Below, piece after piece: positions 18,155 through 27,176 of a stretch of DNA of 64,000 nt. Source of the DNA: Sediminicoccus sp. KRV36. Lineage in GTDB: Bacteria; Pseudomonadota; Alphaproteobacteria; Acetobacterales; Acetobacteraceae. The notes beneath the pieces were generated by a model that was not told the origin of the DNA, did not search any database, and saw only the letters and a program-made list of their open reading frames with translations. Position 1 is the stretch's first letter. Each line of letters begins with the position of its first letter. The position numbers and the translations under genes are program-made. The stretch lies in NCBI RefSeq assembly GCF_023243115.1, contig NZ_CP085081.1, positions 4,552,001 through 4,616,000 of the forward strand. Reading direction: 5' to 3'.

Positions 18155-18880
18155 ATGATGAAACGACGTGGTCTGGTGGCGCTGGCCGCCCTGTTGCCGG
18201 GGGCGGCCTTCGCCCAGGCGCTCTCCGCCGAGCAGCGGGCCGAGGTGCTGCAAATCCTGCGGGACGCCCTGCGCCAGGACCCCAGCATCCTGCGTGAGGC
18301 CATGGGCAGCCTGGAACTGGCCGAGCAGGCCGAGCGCGCCGGCGCCCAGGCGCGTGCCATTGCCCTGCGCGCCGACGCACTGTTCCGTGACCCGAATGAC
18401 GCGGTAAAGGGTAACCCGCAGGGCGCCGTGACCATCGTCGAATTCTTCGATGCGCGCTGCGGCTACTGCAAACAATTGGCTCCCACCATGGAGCAGCTCC
18501 TGCAGCGCGAGCGCGATGTGCGTGTGGTCATGAAGGATCTGCCGATCCTGGGGCCGAATTCGGTGCTCGCCGCGCGCGCCCTGATCGCGGCACAGCGCCA
18601 GAACCAGTACAGCGCGCTCTACGACGCGCTGATGCGCCTGCGTGAGGAACCGACCGAACCGGTGCTCCGCCGCGAAGCCGAGCGGCTGCGCCTCGACTGG
18701 GCACGGTTGCGGCGTGACATGGAAGACCCCGCCACCCTGGCGCGCATCGAGCGCAATGTGGATCTGGCGCGCGCGCTCGATATCCAGGGCACGCCCGCGC
18801 TGATCAGCGGGACCACGCTGCTGCCTGGCGCGGTGGACCTCGCCACGCTGCAGCGGTTGACGGCGGCGCAACGGGGATAG
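18155..18880 (+). CDS. DsbA family protein (thiol oxidoreductase, Com1/ScsC type)
   Basis: Periplasmic thioredoxin-fold protein of 241 residues. The signal peptide ends AFAQ. A helical N-terminal segment (about residues 23-80) resembles the oligomerisation region of ScsC/Com1-type proteins. The active site is C102-GY-C105, and the cis-proline loop is GTPAL near residue 216. It probably forms or isomerises disulfides in the cell envelope. Divergent from the Ggt-like gene across about 170 bp. Confidence 0.9.
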   Translation: MMKRRGLVALAALLPGAAFAQALSAEQRAEVLQILRDALRQDPSILREAMGSLELAEQAERAGAQARAIALRADALFRDPNDAVKGNPQGAVTIVEFFDARCGYCKQLAPTMEQLLQRERDVRVVMKDLPILGPNSVLAARALIAAQRQNQYSALYDALMRLREEPTEPVLRREAERLRLDWARLRRDMEDPATLARIERNVDLARALDIQGTPALISGTTLLPGAVDLATLQRLTAAQRG

Positions 18881-18979
18881 GGTAGCGGGGGGCGCTGCCT
18901 GTCAGGCTCGCCCGCCGGTATCGCGGCGTCCGGCATTTCCGATGCATGGGGTCAGCGGGCTGAATCAGGGAGGAATACG

Positions 18980-20281
18980 ATGCTCCACGGCTATCAATCC
19001 GGTTTCGGCAATGGCTTCGAGACGGAAGCCCTGCCCGGCGCCCTGCCCATCGGCCGCAATTCGCCGCAACGCTGCGCCTATGGGCTTTACGCCGAGCAGT
19101 TATCCGGCTCGCCCTTCACCGCGCCGCGCGCCAGCAATGAGCGGTCCTGGCTGTATCGCATTCGGCCCACCGTCGCGAACTGGGGTCGCTTCACGCCGAG
19201 TGACACGCGGCATTGGCGCACCGCGCCCTGCGCCGAGGTGGAGATGGCCCCTGCCCCGCTGCGCTGGGACCCGATTCCGCTGCCCACGCAAAGCCTCTCG
19301 CTGATCGAGGGCATTCACACCATCACCACGGCGGGCGATGCCGGCGCCATGGCGGGAATGGGCGCGCATATCTACCTCGCCACCCGATCCATGGTGGATG
19401 AGGTGTTCTACAACGCGGATGGGGAGATGCTCTTCGTCCCGCAGCAGGGCGCACTGCGCCTGGTTACGGAATTCGGCGTGATCGGAATCGAGCCGGGTGA
19501 GGTGGCCGTGATCCCGCGCGGGGTGAAATTCCGGGCGGAGCTGCCGGATGGCGCGGCGCGCGGCTATCTCTGCGAGAATTACGGCGGCGCGCTCACATTG
19601 CCCGAGCGCGGGCCGATCGGTGCCAATTGCCTGGCCAATCCGCGCGATTTCCTGACACCCGTTGCGGCCTATGAGGATCGCGATGCGCCCACCAAGCTCA
19701 TGGTGAAATGGGGCGGCAGCCTCTGGACGACCGAGATCGCGCATTCGCCGCTCGATGTCGTGGCGTGGCACGGCAATTACGCGCCCTACAAATACGATCT
19801 GCGGCGCTATTCGCCCGTCGGGCCCATCCTGTTCGATCATGCCGATCCCAGCATCTTCACCGTGCTGACCGCCCCCTCCGAGACACCGGGCACCGCCAAT
19901 ATTGATTTCGTGATCTTCCCGGAGCGCTGGCTGGTGGCGGAAAATACCTTCCGGCCGCCCTGGTATCACATGAATGTGATGAGCGAGTTCATGGGCCTCA
20001 TCTACGGCGTCTATGATGCCAAGACGGGCGGCGGCTTCGCACCCGGCGGCTTCTCGCTGCACAACACCATGCTGCCGCACGGCCCGGATATGGCGGCCTT
20101 CGAAGGCGCCAGCCAGGCTGACCTCAAGCCGCACAAGCTGATCGGCACGTTGGCCTTCATGTTCGAAACGCGCTTCCCGCAGCGGGTGACGGCCTATGCG
20201 GCGGGTGTCGCGCAATTGCAGCAGGACTATCCGGATTACGGCGCCGCGCTGCGGCGGCATTTCGATCCCACGCGGCCCTGA
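18980..20281 (+). CDS. hmgA: homogentisate 1,2-dioxygenase
   Basis: Fe(II) ring-cleavage enzyme of tyrosine and phenylalanine catabolism, converting homogentisate to maleylacetoacetate. It has 433 residues, the usual length. The N-terminus [19 protein letters not shown], the [17 protein letters not shown] strand, [16 protein letters not shown] and the C-terminal [11 protein letters not shown] supply the iron ligands (two His and a Glu). A strong RBS (GGGAGGA) precedes the ATG. Other genes of the pathway are not adjacent. Confidence 0.97.
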   Translation: MLHGYQSGFGNGFETEALPGALPIGRNSPQRCAYGLYAEQLSGSPFTAPRASNERSWLYRIRPTVANWGRFTPSDTRHWRTAPCAEVEMAPAPLRWDPIPLPTQSLSLIEGIHTITTAGDAGAMAGMGAHIYLATRSMVDEVFYNADGEMLFVPQQGALRLVTEFGVIGIEPGEVAVIPRGVKFRAELPDGAARGYLCENYGGALTLPERGPIGANCLANPRDFLTPVAAYEDRDAPTKLMVKWGGSLWTTEIAHSPLDVVAWHGNYAPYKYDLRRYSPVGPILFDHADPSIFTVLTAPSETPGTANIDFVIFPERWLVAENTFRPPWYHMNVMSEFMGLIYGVYDAKTGGGFAPGGFSLHNTMLPHGPDMAAFEGASQADLKPHKLIGTLAFMFETRFPQRVTAYAAGVAQLQQDYPDYGAALRRHFDPTRP

Positions 20282-20417
20282 ATGGCCCGGCGATGCGGGC
20301 AGCGGAGAAGCCGGCTTGAGGGGCGTCCGTTGAAACGGAAGCGGTTGAACGGATGAAGCTGCTCGAAAATCAACGGGCTAGATACTGTTTCGTTTGCGCT
20401 TGCGAGCGAAGCAACAT

Positions 20418-21668
20418 CTAACGCGAGCGGATATTCCGCATGTCCTCAATCACGCGCGGCCGCTCCGCGTCAACGAGAGGCTCAATGGGTTGTCCCTCGG
20501 CCACAGCCTGTATCAGGCGTGCGGCAAGTTCAGCTGCCCGAGGGTGCCAATGCGAGTCATCCGCCGCCCAATACCAGTCGAAATCCATGCCGAAAATGAA
20601 TTCGCGTGTTGGCGGAAAATCAATGATCCGGATGCCCTCGGTGCGCAGCAAGGCCGCTGCGGGCGCCAGCAGGCGGTCGCTGGAGGGTTGGAGATAGAAG
20701 ATCAGTTCCGTCCCCTCGGCACGAACAGCCGCGGCCAAGGCGCGCATGAGAGTAGCGAACCGACACAGGATCTGGCGTGTGGCTGGATCGATCGTCTCCA
20801 GGAGCGCCGCGGGACAGTCAGACATCACGGAGGGCGCCGTGACGTTGGGGTGGCGCGCCGTGCCATGCCAGCGCCAGGCTGTCCCGCCCTCGGTGCCAGG
20901 CGCTCCCACATTGCGAAACTCGCTATGGCGGGCCGCGACAGGTGGCGGCGGAAGGTCCGTCATGCCACTGCGGGCACGGAGGAAATTGGCGAGCGCGCGG
21001 CGCTCCATGATTTCGTCCAGCACCCAGGCCTGGGCCCGCATGCTCTCCGGCGCAATCCAGCTGATCGCTCCCGCCAGCAGGCGCAGATACCAGGGCGGCG
21101 CGGGCTCTATGGCCCAGACCCGGCCCGATACGTCGTAGAGTGCCAGCCCGCCATCATCGTAGAAATGCCCGGCGATTCCACCCACCACCAGGAACCGGGG
21201 CGGATTTGCGCGGAAGGTCGGCTGGTAGAAATAGCGCTGGATCGAATTCGGCGCCGCGGCGTTATAGGCCCTGCATCCCGAGAGCCGCTGCAGCGCCGAG
21301 GCGAGCGTTTCGGGCTGGTCAAAGCTGGAACCCACGATGTTGGAATCACCCAGGGTCACGAAGCAAGGGCGCTCCTGCGAGGGGTAAGGTTCGGCGTTGC
21401 GGTATCCCAGATTGTCGGTCTGCCAGAGGGTGACGCGGGGCTGAACCAGTGTGGCGTAGCGAAACCGGTCACCATATTCCGTCTGACGGAGCGTTGCGTG
21501 CGGGAAGAAAGGCGCATCACGGTTGGCCCCGTTGCGGGTCATCAACGCCTCCCATTGCCGGAAGGTGAAGCTGTTGACCGGCAGCACGGCAAGATCGAGC
21601 AGCAGCATGAACAGGATGGGGCCAAAAAGCAGCGCCACCTTCAGGATTGGTGCGAGGCGGGTCTTCAT
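20418..21668 (-). CDS. SGNH/AlgX-AlgJ-like O-acetyltransferase, membrane-anchored
   Basis: Protein of 416 residues with one N-terminal membrane helix (about residues 8-28) and a periplasmic SGNH-hydrolase-like domain. The nucleophile block is TLGDSNIVGSSF, and the Asp-His pair is in ADDSHWHP near residue 373, as in AlgJ/AlgX. These proteins move acetyl groups onto exported polysaccharide, taking them from an MBOAT partner. The MBOAT gene lies upstream in the same run, with a small unknown gene between. Start overlaps the preceding stop (ATGA). Confidence 0.8.
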   Translation of the reverse strand: MKTRLAPILKVALLFGPILFMLLLDLAVLPVNSFTFRQWEALMTRNGANRDAPFFPHATLRQTEYGDRFRYATLVQPRVTLWQTDNLGYRNAEPYPSQERPCFVTLGDSNIVGSSFDQPETLASALQRLSGCRAYNAAAPNSIQRYFYQPTFRANPPRFLVVGGIAGHFYDDGGLALYDVSGRVWAIEPAPPWYLRLLAGAISWIAPESMRAQAWVLDEIMERRALANFLRARSGMTDLPPPPVAARHSEFRNVGAPGTEGGTAWRWHGTARHPNVTAPSVMSDCPAALLETIDPATRQILCRFATLMRALAAAVRAEGTELIFYLQPSSDRLLAPAAALLRTEGIRIIDFPPTREFIFGMDFDWYWAADDSHWHPRAAELAARLIQAVAEGQPIEPLVDAERPRVIEDMRNIRSR

Positions 21669-22267
21669 CGCTGTGGCCTACCTACGATGTCGCTACGACC
21701 GATTTCCAGCATCGCGCCCGCCCCCAGACCGGAGCCGGGCCAGATCCGCAGCTGGGTGGCGATTCCGCCGGGCTGCAGTTGCCAGCCAACCGTCTGCCGA
21801 TAGGCGTCAATTTGCTGGCGGGGCGGCAGCCGCGGCAATGCCTCGGCCAGTGCACGCTCCAGCGCGGGTTGCTGGTGTGGCGCCCAAAGATAAGACCCCA
21901 GCCCGAAGGCAACCTCCAGCCGCACCCGCGTCACCCGGCCCGCGCCATCGCGCCGAATGCGAAAGGCCGCCTGGTCCGCCCGTTCTCCCGGTGGAGGCGT
22001 GACGAAGCCAACGCCAAACTCCACGACCTGGTCCAGAAAGCGACGTGATCGAGCATCAATCCACAACTCGCCATTCGCCTCGGTGCGGGCAGCGACGCCC
22101 GCCAGCGCACGCTCCGGCACAGGCTGTCCGACGCAAATCTCAAACAGACAGGGATTTGCCGATTGCGTCACGCCGCCTGGACCAAACACGAGCCTTCCGA
22201 TGAGGATACCCAGACAGAGCGTAGCCCCCAGCAGCAGCAGCAGTTGGGGCATCCGGCGGGGCAGCAT
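21665..22267 (-). CDS. uncharacterised membrane-anchored protein between MBOAT and SGNH genes
   Basis: Protein of 200 residues that I do not recognise. It has one N-terminal hydrophobic segment (about residues 8-28), then a likely periplasmic domain with two cysteines close together (NPCLFEICVG), a segment GELWIDARSRRFLDQVVEFG, and an Arg-rich strand RIRRDGAGRVTRVRLEVAFG. The ATG at 22267 lies one base after the MBOAT stop, and its stop overlaps the SGNH start by four bases. Full translational coupling suggests it is part of the acetylation complex (inference). Confidence 0.75.
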   Translation of the reverse strand: MLPRRMPQLLLLLGATLCLGILIGRLVFGPGGVTQSANPCLFEICVGQPVPERALAGVAARTEANGELWIDARSRRFLDQVVEFGVGFVTPPPGERADQAAFRIRRDGAGRVTRVRLEVAFGLGSYLWAPHQQPALERALAEALPRLPPRQQIDAYRQTVGWQLQPGGIATQLRIWPGSGLGAGAMLEIGRSDIVGRPQR

Positions 22268-22268
22268 T

Positions 22269-23738
22269 TCAGAACTGGAAGTAGATGAACTGCTGCGCAT
22301 TATTCCAGTTCCCGAAGAAGACGATCGCCAGGGCCGCCAAGGCATAGACGATCCAGCGCGGCCATGCGCGCCGCAACAACGCCTTGCCGTTGTCGCCCGT
22401 GACTTCCGCCGCCAGGTCAATCAACAGGAGCACGGCAACGAACAATCCGATCCAGGCGAAAGAATCCCGCTGGAACAGCCCGATCCCCGTCAAGGGTTGC
22501 GAAGGGATAAAGGCGGCACTCGCTGCCTCGACGACCGCCCAGGCCTCGTTGAAGCCGGGCGCGCGGAAGAAAATCCAGGCAAAGCAGACGATATGAAAAG
22601 TGATGAGCACTGCCACGACGCGCAGCGACCGCCGAGCGAAGGCCGAGAGGCGCAAGCCCGCAAGACCCAACCGCCGCGCCGTGCCAGCCAGCAGTTGCTC
22701 CGTCATGTAGATGGCGCCATGGATGCCGCCCCAGATCAGGAAGTTGACCGAAGCGCCATGCCATAGGCCCGACAGCAGAAATACGGCTGAAATATTGAAC
22801 ATCCAACGTTGTGTAGAGACCCGGCTGCCGCCGAGCGGCTTGAACAAATAATCCCGGAACCAGCTGGAGAGGGAGATATGCCAGCGGGTCCAAAACTCCC
22901 TGATCGAGGCGGCAAAGTACGGGCGCCGGAAATTCTCCATCAGCTCGATGCCCATCAACCGAGAGACCCCGCGGGCAATATCTGTATAGCCAGAGAAATC
23001 GCAGTAGATCTGGATCGCGAAGCAATAGACGCCGAGCAGCGCCGCAAGGCCGCTATGCCCGGAAGGATCAGCAAAAACGTGGTCAGCAAAAACGCCGATA
23101 TTGTCGGCAACTACCAATTTTTTGAAAAATCCAAGCAATATAAGGCGGCAGCCGGCCGAAAGCATGGCAGGATCAGGCGATGCCGGGTTGTTGCTGGCGA
23201 AGGTCCGGCGGATTTCAGGCAGCAAATGCGTCGATCGCTCGATCGGGCCGGCGACAAGCTGTGGAAAATACGCCTTGTACAGCGCGAGGACAGCCAGATT
23301 GCGCTCTGCACCCTTATCGCCGCGGTACACATCCACGACGTACGAAATCGCCTGGAAGACAAAAAAGGAGATGCCGATCGGGAGCAGGATGCCAAGAGGT
23401 GTAATCCGGCCAGGCAGACCGGCAGCAGTCAACCCTTGATCAAGCAATGAAATGGCGAAGTCTGTATATTTGAAATACCCGAGAAGCCCAAGTAGCAGGG
23501 CAACGCAGGCACCCATATAAAGCTTGCGGCGGCCTGGATCCACCGCAATGGCAAGGCCAGCCCCATAGCTGGCAAGGATCACAACGATCAGGAGCCAAAG
23601 GTAACTTGGGTTTTGATAGCCGAAGAAAAAAAAGCTCGCCGCGAGAACGTAGTAAAGCCGCAGGCTCTGCGGCATGACTACGAATATCGTATAAAACGCG
23701 CAGAAAAATACGATAAACTCAACTGACGTAAAAACCAT
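22269..23738 (-). CDS. MBOAT family O-acyltransferase (AlgI-like)
   Basis: Polytopic membrane acyltransferase of 489 residues. LPIGISFFVFQAISYVVDVYRG, FCDFSGYTDIARG, FRRPYFAASIREFWTRWHISLSSWFRDYLFKPLGG and the catalytic His in GLWHGASVNFLIWG define the AlgI/DltB-type family. It would carry acetyl groups across the inner membrane for the downstream SGNH enzyme to put on an exopolysaccharide or O-antigen. The first gene of a three-gene coupled set. Confidence 0.93.
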   Translation of the reverse strand: MVFTSVEFIVFFCAFYTIFVVMPQSLRLYYVLAASFFFFGYQNPSYLWLLIVVILASYGAGLAIAVDPGRRKLYMGACVALLLGLLGYFKYTDFAISLLDQGLTAAGLPGRITPLGILLPIGISFFVFQAISYVVDVYRGDKGAERNLAVLALYKAYFPQLVAGPIERSTHLLPEIRRTFASNNPASPDPAMLSAGCRLILLGFFKKLVVADNIGVFADHVFADPSGHSGLAALLGVYCFAIQIYCDFSGYTDIARGVSRLMGIELMENFRRPYFAASIREFWTRWHISLSSWFRDYLFKPLGGSRVSTQRWMFNISAVFLLSGLWHGASVNFLIWGGIHGAIYMTEQLLAGTARRLGLAGLRLSAFARRSLRVVAVLITFHIVCFAWIFFRAPGFNEAWAVVEAASAAFIPSQPLTGIGLFQRDSFAWIGLFVAVLLLIDLAAEVTGDNGKALLRRAWPRWIVYALAALAIVFFGNWNNAQQFIYFQF

Positions 23739-23748
23739 CTATCAGTTT

Positions 23749-24411
23749 TTATTCGAAGTAAATAAATTCGTAGTCGCCCGTATAGCCCGCCTGAGCGAAT
23801 GTGAAATCCCACTCTTCTGGGGTATGAAAGATACGGCAGGTGAGCTGCCAATACATCAAATTCATCTTCTCCCGCTCGTTGCGGTATCCTTCGACGCAAA
23901 TATACTTGCCGCCTCGCGAGACTCGCTCAATTTCCTTGAGTGCTGCGTTCAGATCGTAATTGTAGAGGTTATGCAAAGTCGTGATGGAAATGACCAGATC
24001 GAAGTGATCATCCGGCCAGGGCAACTTCGTGGCAGAGCCAACCTGGCAGAACGGCTTCACCGATTCCATCGTGTGCTCGATGGCGTAGGGCGAGATATCA
24101 ATGCCCACCACCTCCAGCCCCGGCAGCGCCTCTTTGAAATCATGCAGCAAAAAGCCCTTGCCCGAGCCAACATCAAGCACACGCATGCCGGGCTTGAGTC
24201 CATAGGCGGCGATCATGGCATCAGCGACCTTGCGCCACCGTCCATCATAACGGTAACCGCCATAACCGGTCAGGCGGCTGCCATCCCAGTAGTCAAAGCC
24301 AAACTGAATAGCCTTTTCGGCGACCTCGGCTTTATCGATCTCGTTCACCCGGGCCAAGTAATCGCGCTTGGTGGATTTATGGACCAGACTCACGAATTCA
24401 CGATAAGCCAT
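23749..24411 (-). CDS. class I SAM-dependent methyltransferase
   Basis: Rossmann-fold methyltransferase of 220 residues. The SAM loop is VLDVGSGKGFLLHDF (about residue 77), with VVGIDISPYAIEH and DLVISITTLHNLYNYD as motifs II and IV. The N-terminal part REFVSLVHKSTKRDYLARVNEIDKAE is not familiar. It begins 10 bp before the MBOAT gene, so it is probably transcribed with it. The substrate is presumably a sugar or surface-polymer component. Local base composition is noticeably more AT-rich than in flanking genes. Confidence 0.88.
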   Translation of the reverse strand: MAYREFVSLVHKSTKRDYLARVNEIDKAEVAEKAIQFGFDYWDGSRLTGYGGYRYDGRWRKVADAMIAAYGLKPGMRVLDVGSGKGFLLHDFKEALPGLEVVGIDISPYAIEHTMESVKPFCQVGSATKLPWPDDHFDLVISITTLHNLYNYDLNAALKEIERVSRGGKYICVEGYRNEREKMNLMYWQLTCRIFHTPEEWDFTFAQAGYTGDYEFIYFE

Positions 24412-24489
24412 TGGATTCTTTCGCTTTGTGCGGCCCTATGGCCGACCTGACGAAACGTATTGCATATCCGCCCAGGCACGGCAACCATG

Positions 24490-25476
24490 TTACAGGGGGG
24501 CGATTTCTGCCAGTTTTGCAGCTGCGCGGTCCAATTGCCCACGTGCGCGCTCAGCACGCTCTCCCGGCAAGGCCGCTGCCCTACGCGCGGCGTCCATCGG
24601 CATGAATTCATTCAGAATGATGCAAGCCCATTTGACACGATACGCGTCGAGCAGCGCCTCAGCGCGGCGCTCAAAGGCTTCGTCCAGGCCGATGCCCTCG
24701 CGCAGAGCGGTGAGAAAGGCAGGCCGATGAACCAGGGGTACCGGTACTTCCGGGCAGCAGAAGAAGTCGCAGGCGAGCTTGGCGGGATCATCCATCCCGG
24801 CATACTCGAAGTCGAGGAAGGTCAGTTGGCCGGCGTGATCCGCGAGAGCGTTGTGAAAGCCGAAATCGGAGGGCGAGGCAATGATTTCCGCTTCCGCCAA
24901 CCGGGCGTCATCGGCGCGGATGCGACCCCTGACTGATTGCCACGCTGGAATGAGCGCCGTCTCAATCAGGGCCGCTGCGGCCTCACGATGCGGTGCGGAA
25001 GGATCGAGAGCGCTGAACCTGGCAACGCGACGATCCACCGTCGCCACGTGATCGGCCATCGAGAAACAGGCTTCGGAACCAGGGGCCAGGCGGGCGGAAT
25101 CGCGTTCGCGATTCGTGGCCACGATGAAGCCGGCCGCCTGGGCGACCATGCCGGCGTCAATGGGCGTGGGTCGCGCACCTGTGATGAAGGGATAAAGCGC
25201 CACGCCCTCGACTGGAGCCTGGGCGAGCGGCTCGGGGATGGACCGAACCCCCGCCCCCCAGGCAAAACGAAGAAACGCCCATTCCGCCCCAAGCCGGTCA
25301 CGGCTGTCGCGCGGGTCCCGGTGATATGCTTTCAGCACCAGCGGGGCGGCGGTGGTCTCGACGCGAAAGACGCGGTTATTCTTGCCGCCGGTGAGTGGCG
25401 TCAGCCGCAATGGCTCGGCTTGGCCAGCAGTGGCAGCGAGGCGACGTGCCAGGCTGAGCAGCGCCTCGTCCGTCAC
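24490..25476 (-). CDS. phosphotransferase (choline/aminoglycoside kinase-like)
   Basis: Protein-kinase-like fold, 328 residues. The N-lobe has TGGKNNRVFRVET with LVLKAYHR (ATP Lys). The catalytic loop reads SPSDFGFHNAL rather than the usual HGD..N, keeping the Asp and Asn but not the His. The metal Asp is in FLDFEYAGMDDP. By context it may phosphorylate a sugar in the polysaccharide pathway rather than choline or a drug. Its start overlaps the HAD gene stop by four bases. Confidence 0.8.
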   Translation of the reverse strand: MTDEALLSLARRLAATAGQAEPLRLTPLTGGKNNRVFRVETTAAPLVLKAYHRDPRDSRDRLGAEWAFLRFAWGAGVRSIPEPLAQAPVEGVALYPFITGARPTPIDAGMVAQAAGFIVATNRERDSARLAPGSEACFSMADHVATVDRRVARFSALDPSAPHREAAAALIETALIPAWQSVRGRIRADDARLAEAEIIASPSDFGFHNALADHAGQLTFLDFEYAGMDDPAKLACDFFCCPEVPVPLVHRPAFLTALREGIGLDEAFERRAEALLDAYRVKWACIILNEFMPMDAARRAAALPGERAERARGQLDRAAAKLAEIAPL

Positions 25477-26063
25477 GCGCCGAGGAGCGCCGCGTGGATG
25501 GAGGCCCAGCTCGTATGGCGCTCATAGGGTTGGGCCGCCCAAACCCCGTCCGGGTCAAAGAGGATCTTTCGCGTCATGGCCGGCAGGCCGGGCATCGCAA
25601 GGATTTCCGGCAGATCGTCAATGAAGGCATCCAGCGCCAGAGAGGCGGCACGGGCGATTTTTTCCTCTTTCCGCTCGGCGAAGAACACCTGCTCCGGCGG
25701 GATGGTCAGCGCCTGGGCGGTGAGGAAACCGCGCGCCGCAGCGTGCATGTCATGCGGCGGGCCCAGCATCGGTCGGCGGGTCTTGTGGCTGACGACAAAC
25801 AGATCATGCCCAACGGCCGCGGCCGCTGTGCAGAAAGCCGCAACCCCCGGATAGGGCGAGACGAGGTCCATGCGCGCGCCATAGACATAGCCCTGCAACT
25901 CGGTGAAGGCATCCTTGCGGCCGGTGGAATTGAGGTGATCGCGGACGCTGTTCTTGCTGGTGGCGGAGAAGTCCGGCGGCAGCAAATCCCGCTCGATGGC
26001 GGCCCGGAGAAAGACACCGTCGTAATTCGCGATCGTGTTGTCGAAGTCAATGCCAATGCGCAT
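25473..26063 (-). CDS. HAD superfamily hydrolase
   Basis: Predicted phosphatase of 196 residues. The nucleophile motif is DFDNTIANYD at residue 6; motif II is probably VVSHK and the acidic motif is AFIDDLPEI. The cap insertion is short. It overlaps the kinase-like gene (ATGA). In a heptose-type pathway a HAD phosphatase (like GmhB) removes a phosphate from a bisphosphate sugar, but this protein is not a clear GmhB and its substrate is open. Confidence 0.82.
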   Translation of the reverse strand: MRIGIDFDNTIANYDGVFLRAAIERDLLPPDFSATSKNSVRDHLNSTGRKDAFTELQGYVYGARMDLVSPYPGVAAFCTAAAAVGHDLFVVSHKTRRPMLGPPHDMHAAARGFLTAQALTIPPEQVFFAERKEEKIARAASLALDAFIDDLPEILAMPGLPAMTRKILFDPDGVWAAQPYERHTSWASIHAALLGA

Positions 26064-26114
26064 CGGGAGATGAGCCTCAGTCAGCGTCAGATGGAAAGGA
26101 CGGGCCGGGACTTC

Positions 26115-26132
26115 GCGGGACGTCAGTCCCGC
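26115..26132 (-). terminator. hairpin between zinc dehydrogenase and HAD genes
   Basis: Perfect 7-bp stem gcgggac / gtcccgc with a 4-nt loop, starting at the last base of the dehydrogenase stop codon. No U-tract follows on the minus strand, so it may stabilise the upstream mRNA or attenuate rather than terminate. Confidence 0.4.
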
Positions 26133-27169
26133 TAAAGCGACATGTCAATCAATGGCCGGCCGACGGTCCCTGCCGCAAGATCCGTCAGAGCGTCATTGGC
26201 CTGATCCAAGCTGTAGGGCTTTGACAGGAGGTCCCGCATCGGGAAGCGCCCGGCGCCGATCAGACGGGCGAAGCGCGGATAGTCGCGATCCGGTACGCTG
26301 TCGCCACCCCAGGTTCCAAGCAGGCTTTTGCCCTGGTTGAACACGCCAGGATTGATGTCCAGCCGCGCGCCATGCCGCGCATTGCCGATCACCACCGCAC
26401 GGCCGCCCTGCTGGCGGGTCGCATTGACAGCCTGGTCCATCACCGCAGGAATGCCCGAGGCTTCCACCGCGACATCCACACCCTGCGGGACGATCTTGCG
26501 GATTTCGGCCAGCACATCAACACCCGTCGGATCAATGCAATGGGTGCACCCGTAGCTCTTGGCGAGGGCGCGGCGGGCCGGGCTCGGGTCAATGCCGATG
26601 ACCGGCACGCCTCCACCAAAGGCCGCGGCCACGCAGGCATTGAGCCCGATGCCGCCGGTACCGAAGATGGCGATCGCATCGCCAGCCTGCATCTTCAGGA
26701 CATTGAATACGGCCCCCATCCCGGTGGGCGCGGCGCAGCCGAGCAGCACGGCGAGGTCCATCGGCAATTCGGGAGGCAGCAACGTCAGGCGATTTTCCGA
26801 GACTACGGCGTGCCGTTGAAAGGTGGTCACGCCGCCGGCATTCACCCGCTGGCCGTCCCAGTCATAGACGGCACCGCCGGCCTCGATGCCGGTGCCCTTG
26901 ATCCAGGACAGGACCACGCGGTCGCCGTTCTTGACCTTGGTCACGGCGGAACCCACGTCAATGACGGTGCCGGTCCCTTCATGGCCCAGGCAATGCGGGA
27001 CCCACTTGTCTTCGCCCTTGTCCCCGCGCCACTCCATCACCTGCGTGCCGCAGGCACCGGAGAAGGCGATTTCCACGAGCACCTGGCCGGGCCTGAGAGC
27101 GGGAACCTCGATCTCGGCAATGACCAGGGGCTGGCCGGTTTGGACCAGGAGGGCGGCTTGGGTTTTCAT
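26132..27169 (-). CDS. zinc-type alcohol dehydrogenase, without structural-zinc loop
   Basis: Medium-chain dehydrogenase of 345 residues. Catalytic zinc ligands are recognisable: Cys in SGACGTQ, His-Glu in CLGHEGTG and Cys in LLGCAAPTGMG. The NAD loop is AIFGTGGIGLNA. The four-cysteine structural zinc loop is replaced by GTGIEAGGAVYDWDGQRVN with no Cys. It lies 7 bp after the transketolase C-terminal gene. By context it likely oxidises or reduces a sugar or sugar phosphate made by the cluster. Confidence 0.88.
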   Translation of the reverse strand: MKTQAALLVQTGQPLVIAEIEVPALRPGQVLVEIAFSGACGTQVMEWRGDKGEDKWVPHCLGHEGTGTVIDVGSAVTKVKNGDRVVLSWIKGTGIEAGGAVYDWDGQRVNAGGVTTFQRHAVVSENRLTLLPPELPMDLAVLLGCAAPTGMGAVFNVLKMQAGDAIAIFGTGGIGLNACVAAAFGGGVPVIGIDPSPARRALAKSYGCTHCIDPTGVDVLAEIRKIVPQGVDVAVEASGIPAVMDQAVNATRQQGGRAVVIGNARHGARLDINPGVFNQGKSLLGTWGGDSVPDRDYPRFARLIGAGRFPMRDLLSKPYSLDQANDALTDLAAGTVGRPLIDMSL

Positions 27170-27176
27170 GCGGTGC

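Noticed and set aside
20320..20345. Short inverted repeat after hmgA (tccgt / acgga)
   Set aside because: Five base pairs with no T-run; too weak to call a terminator.
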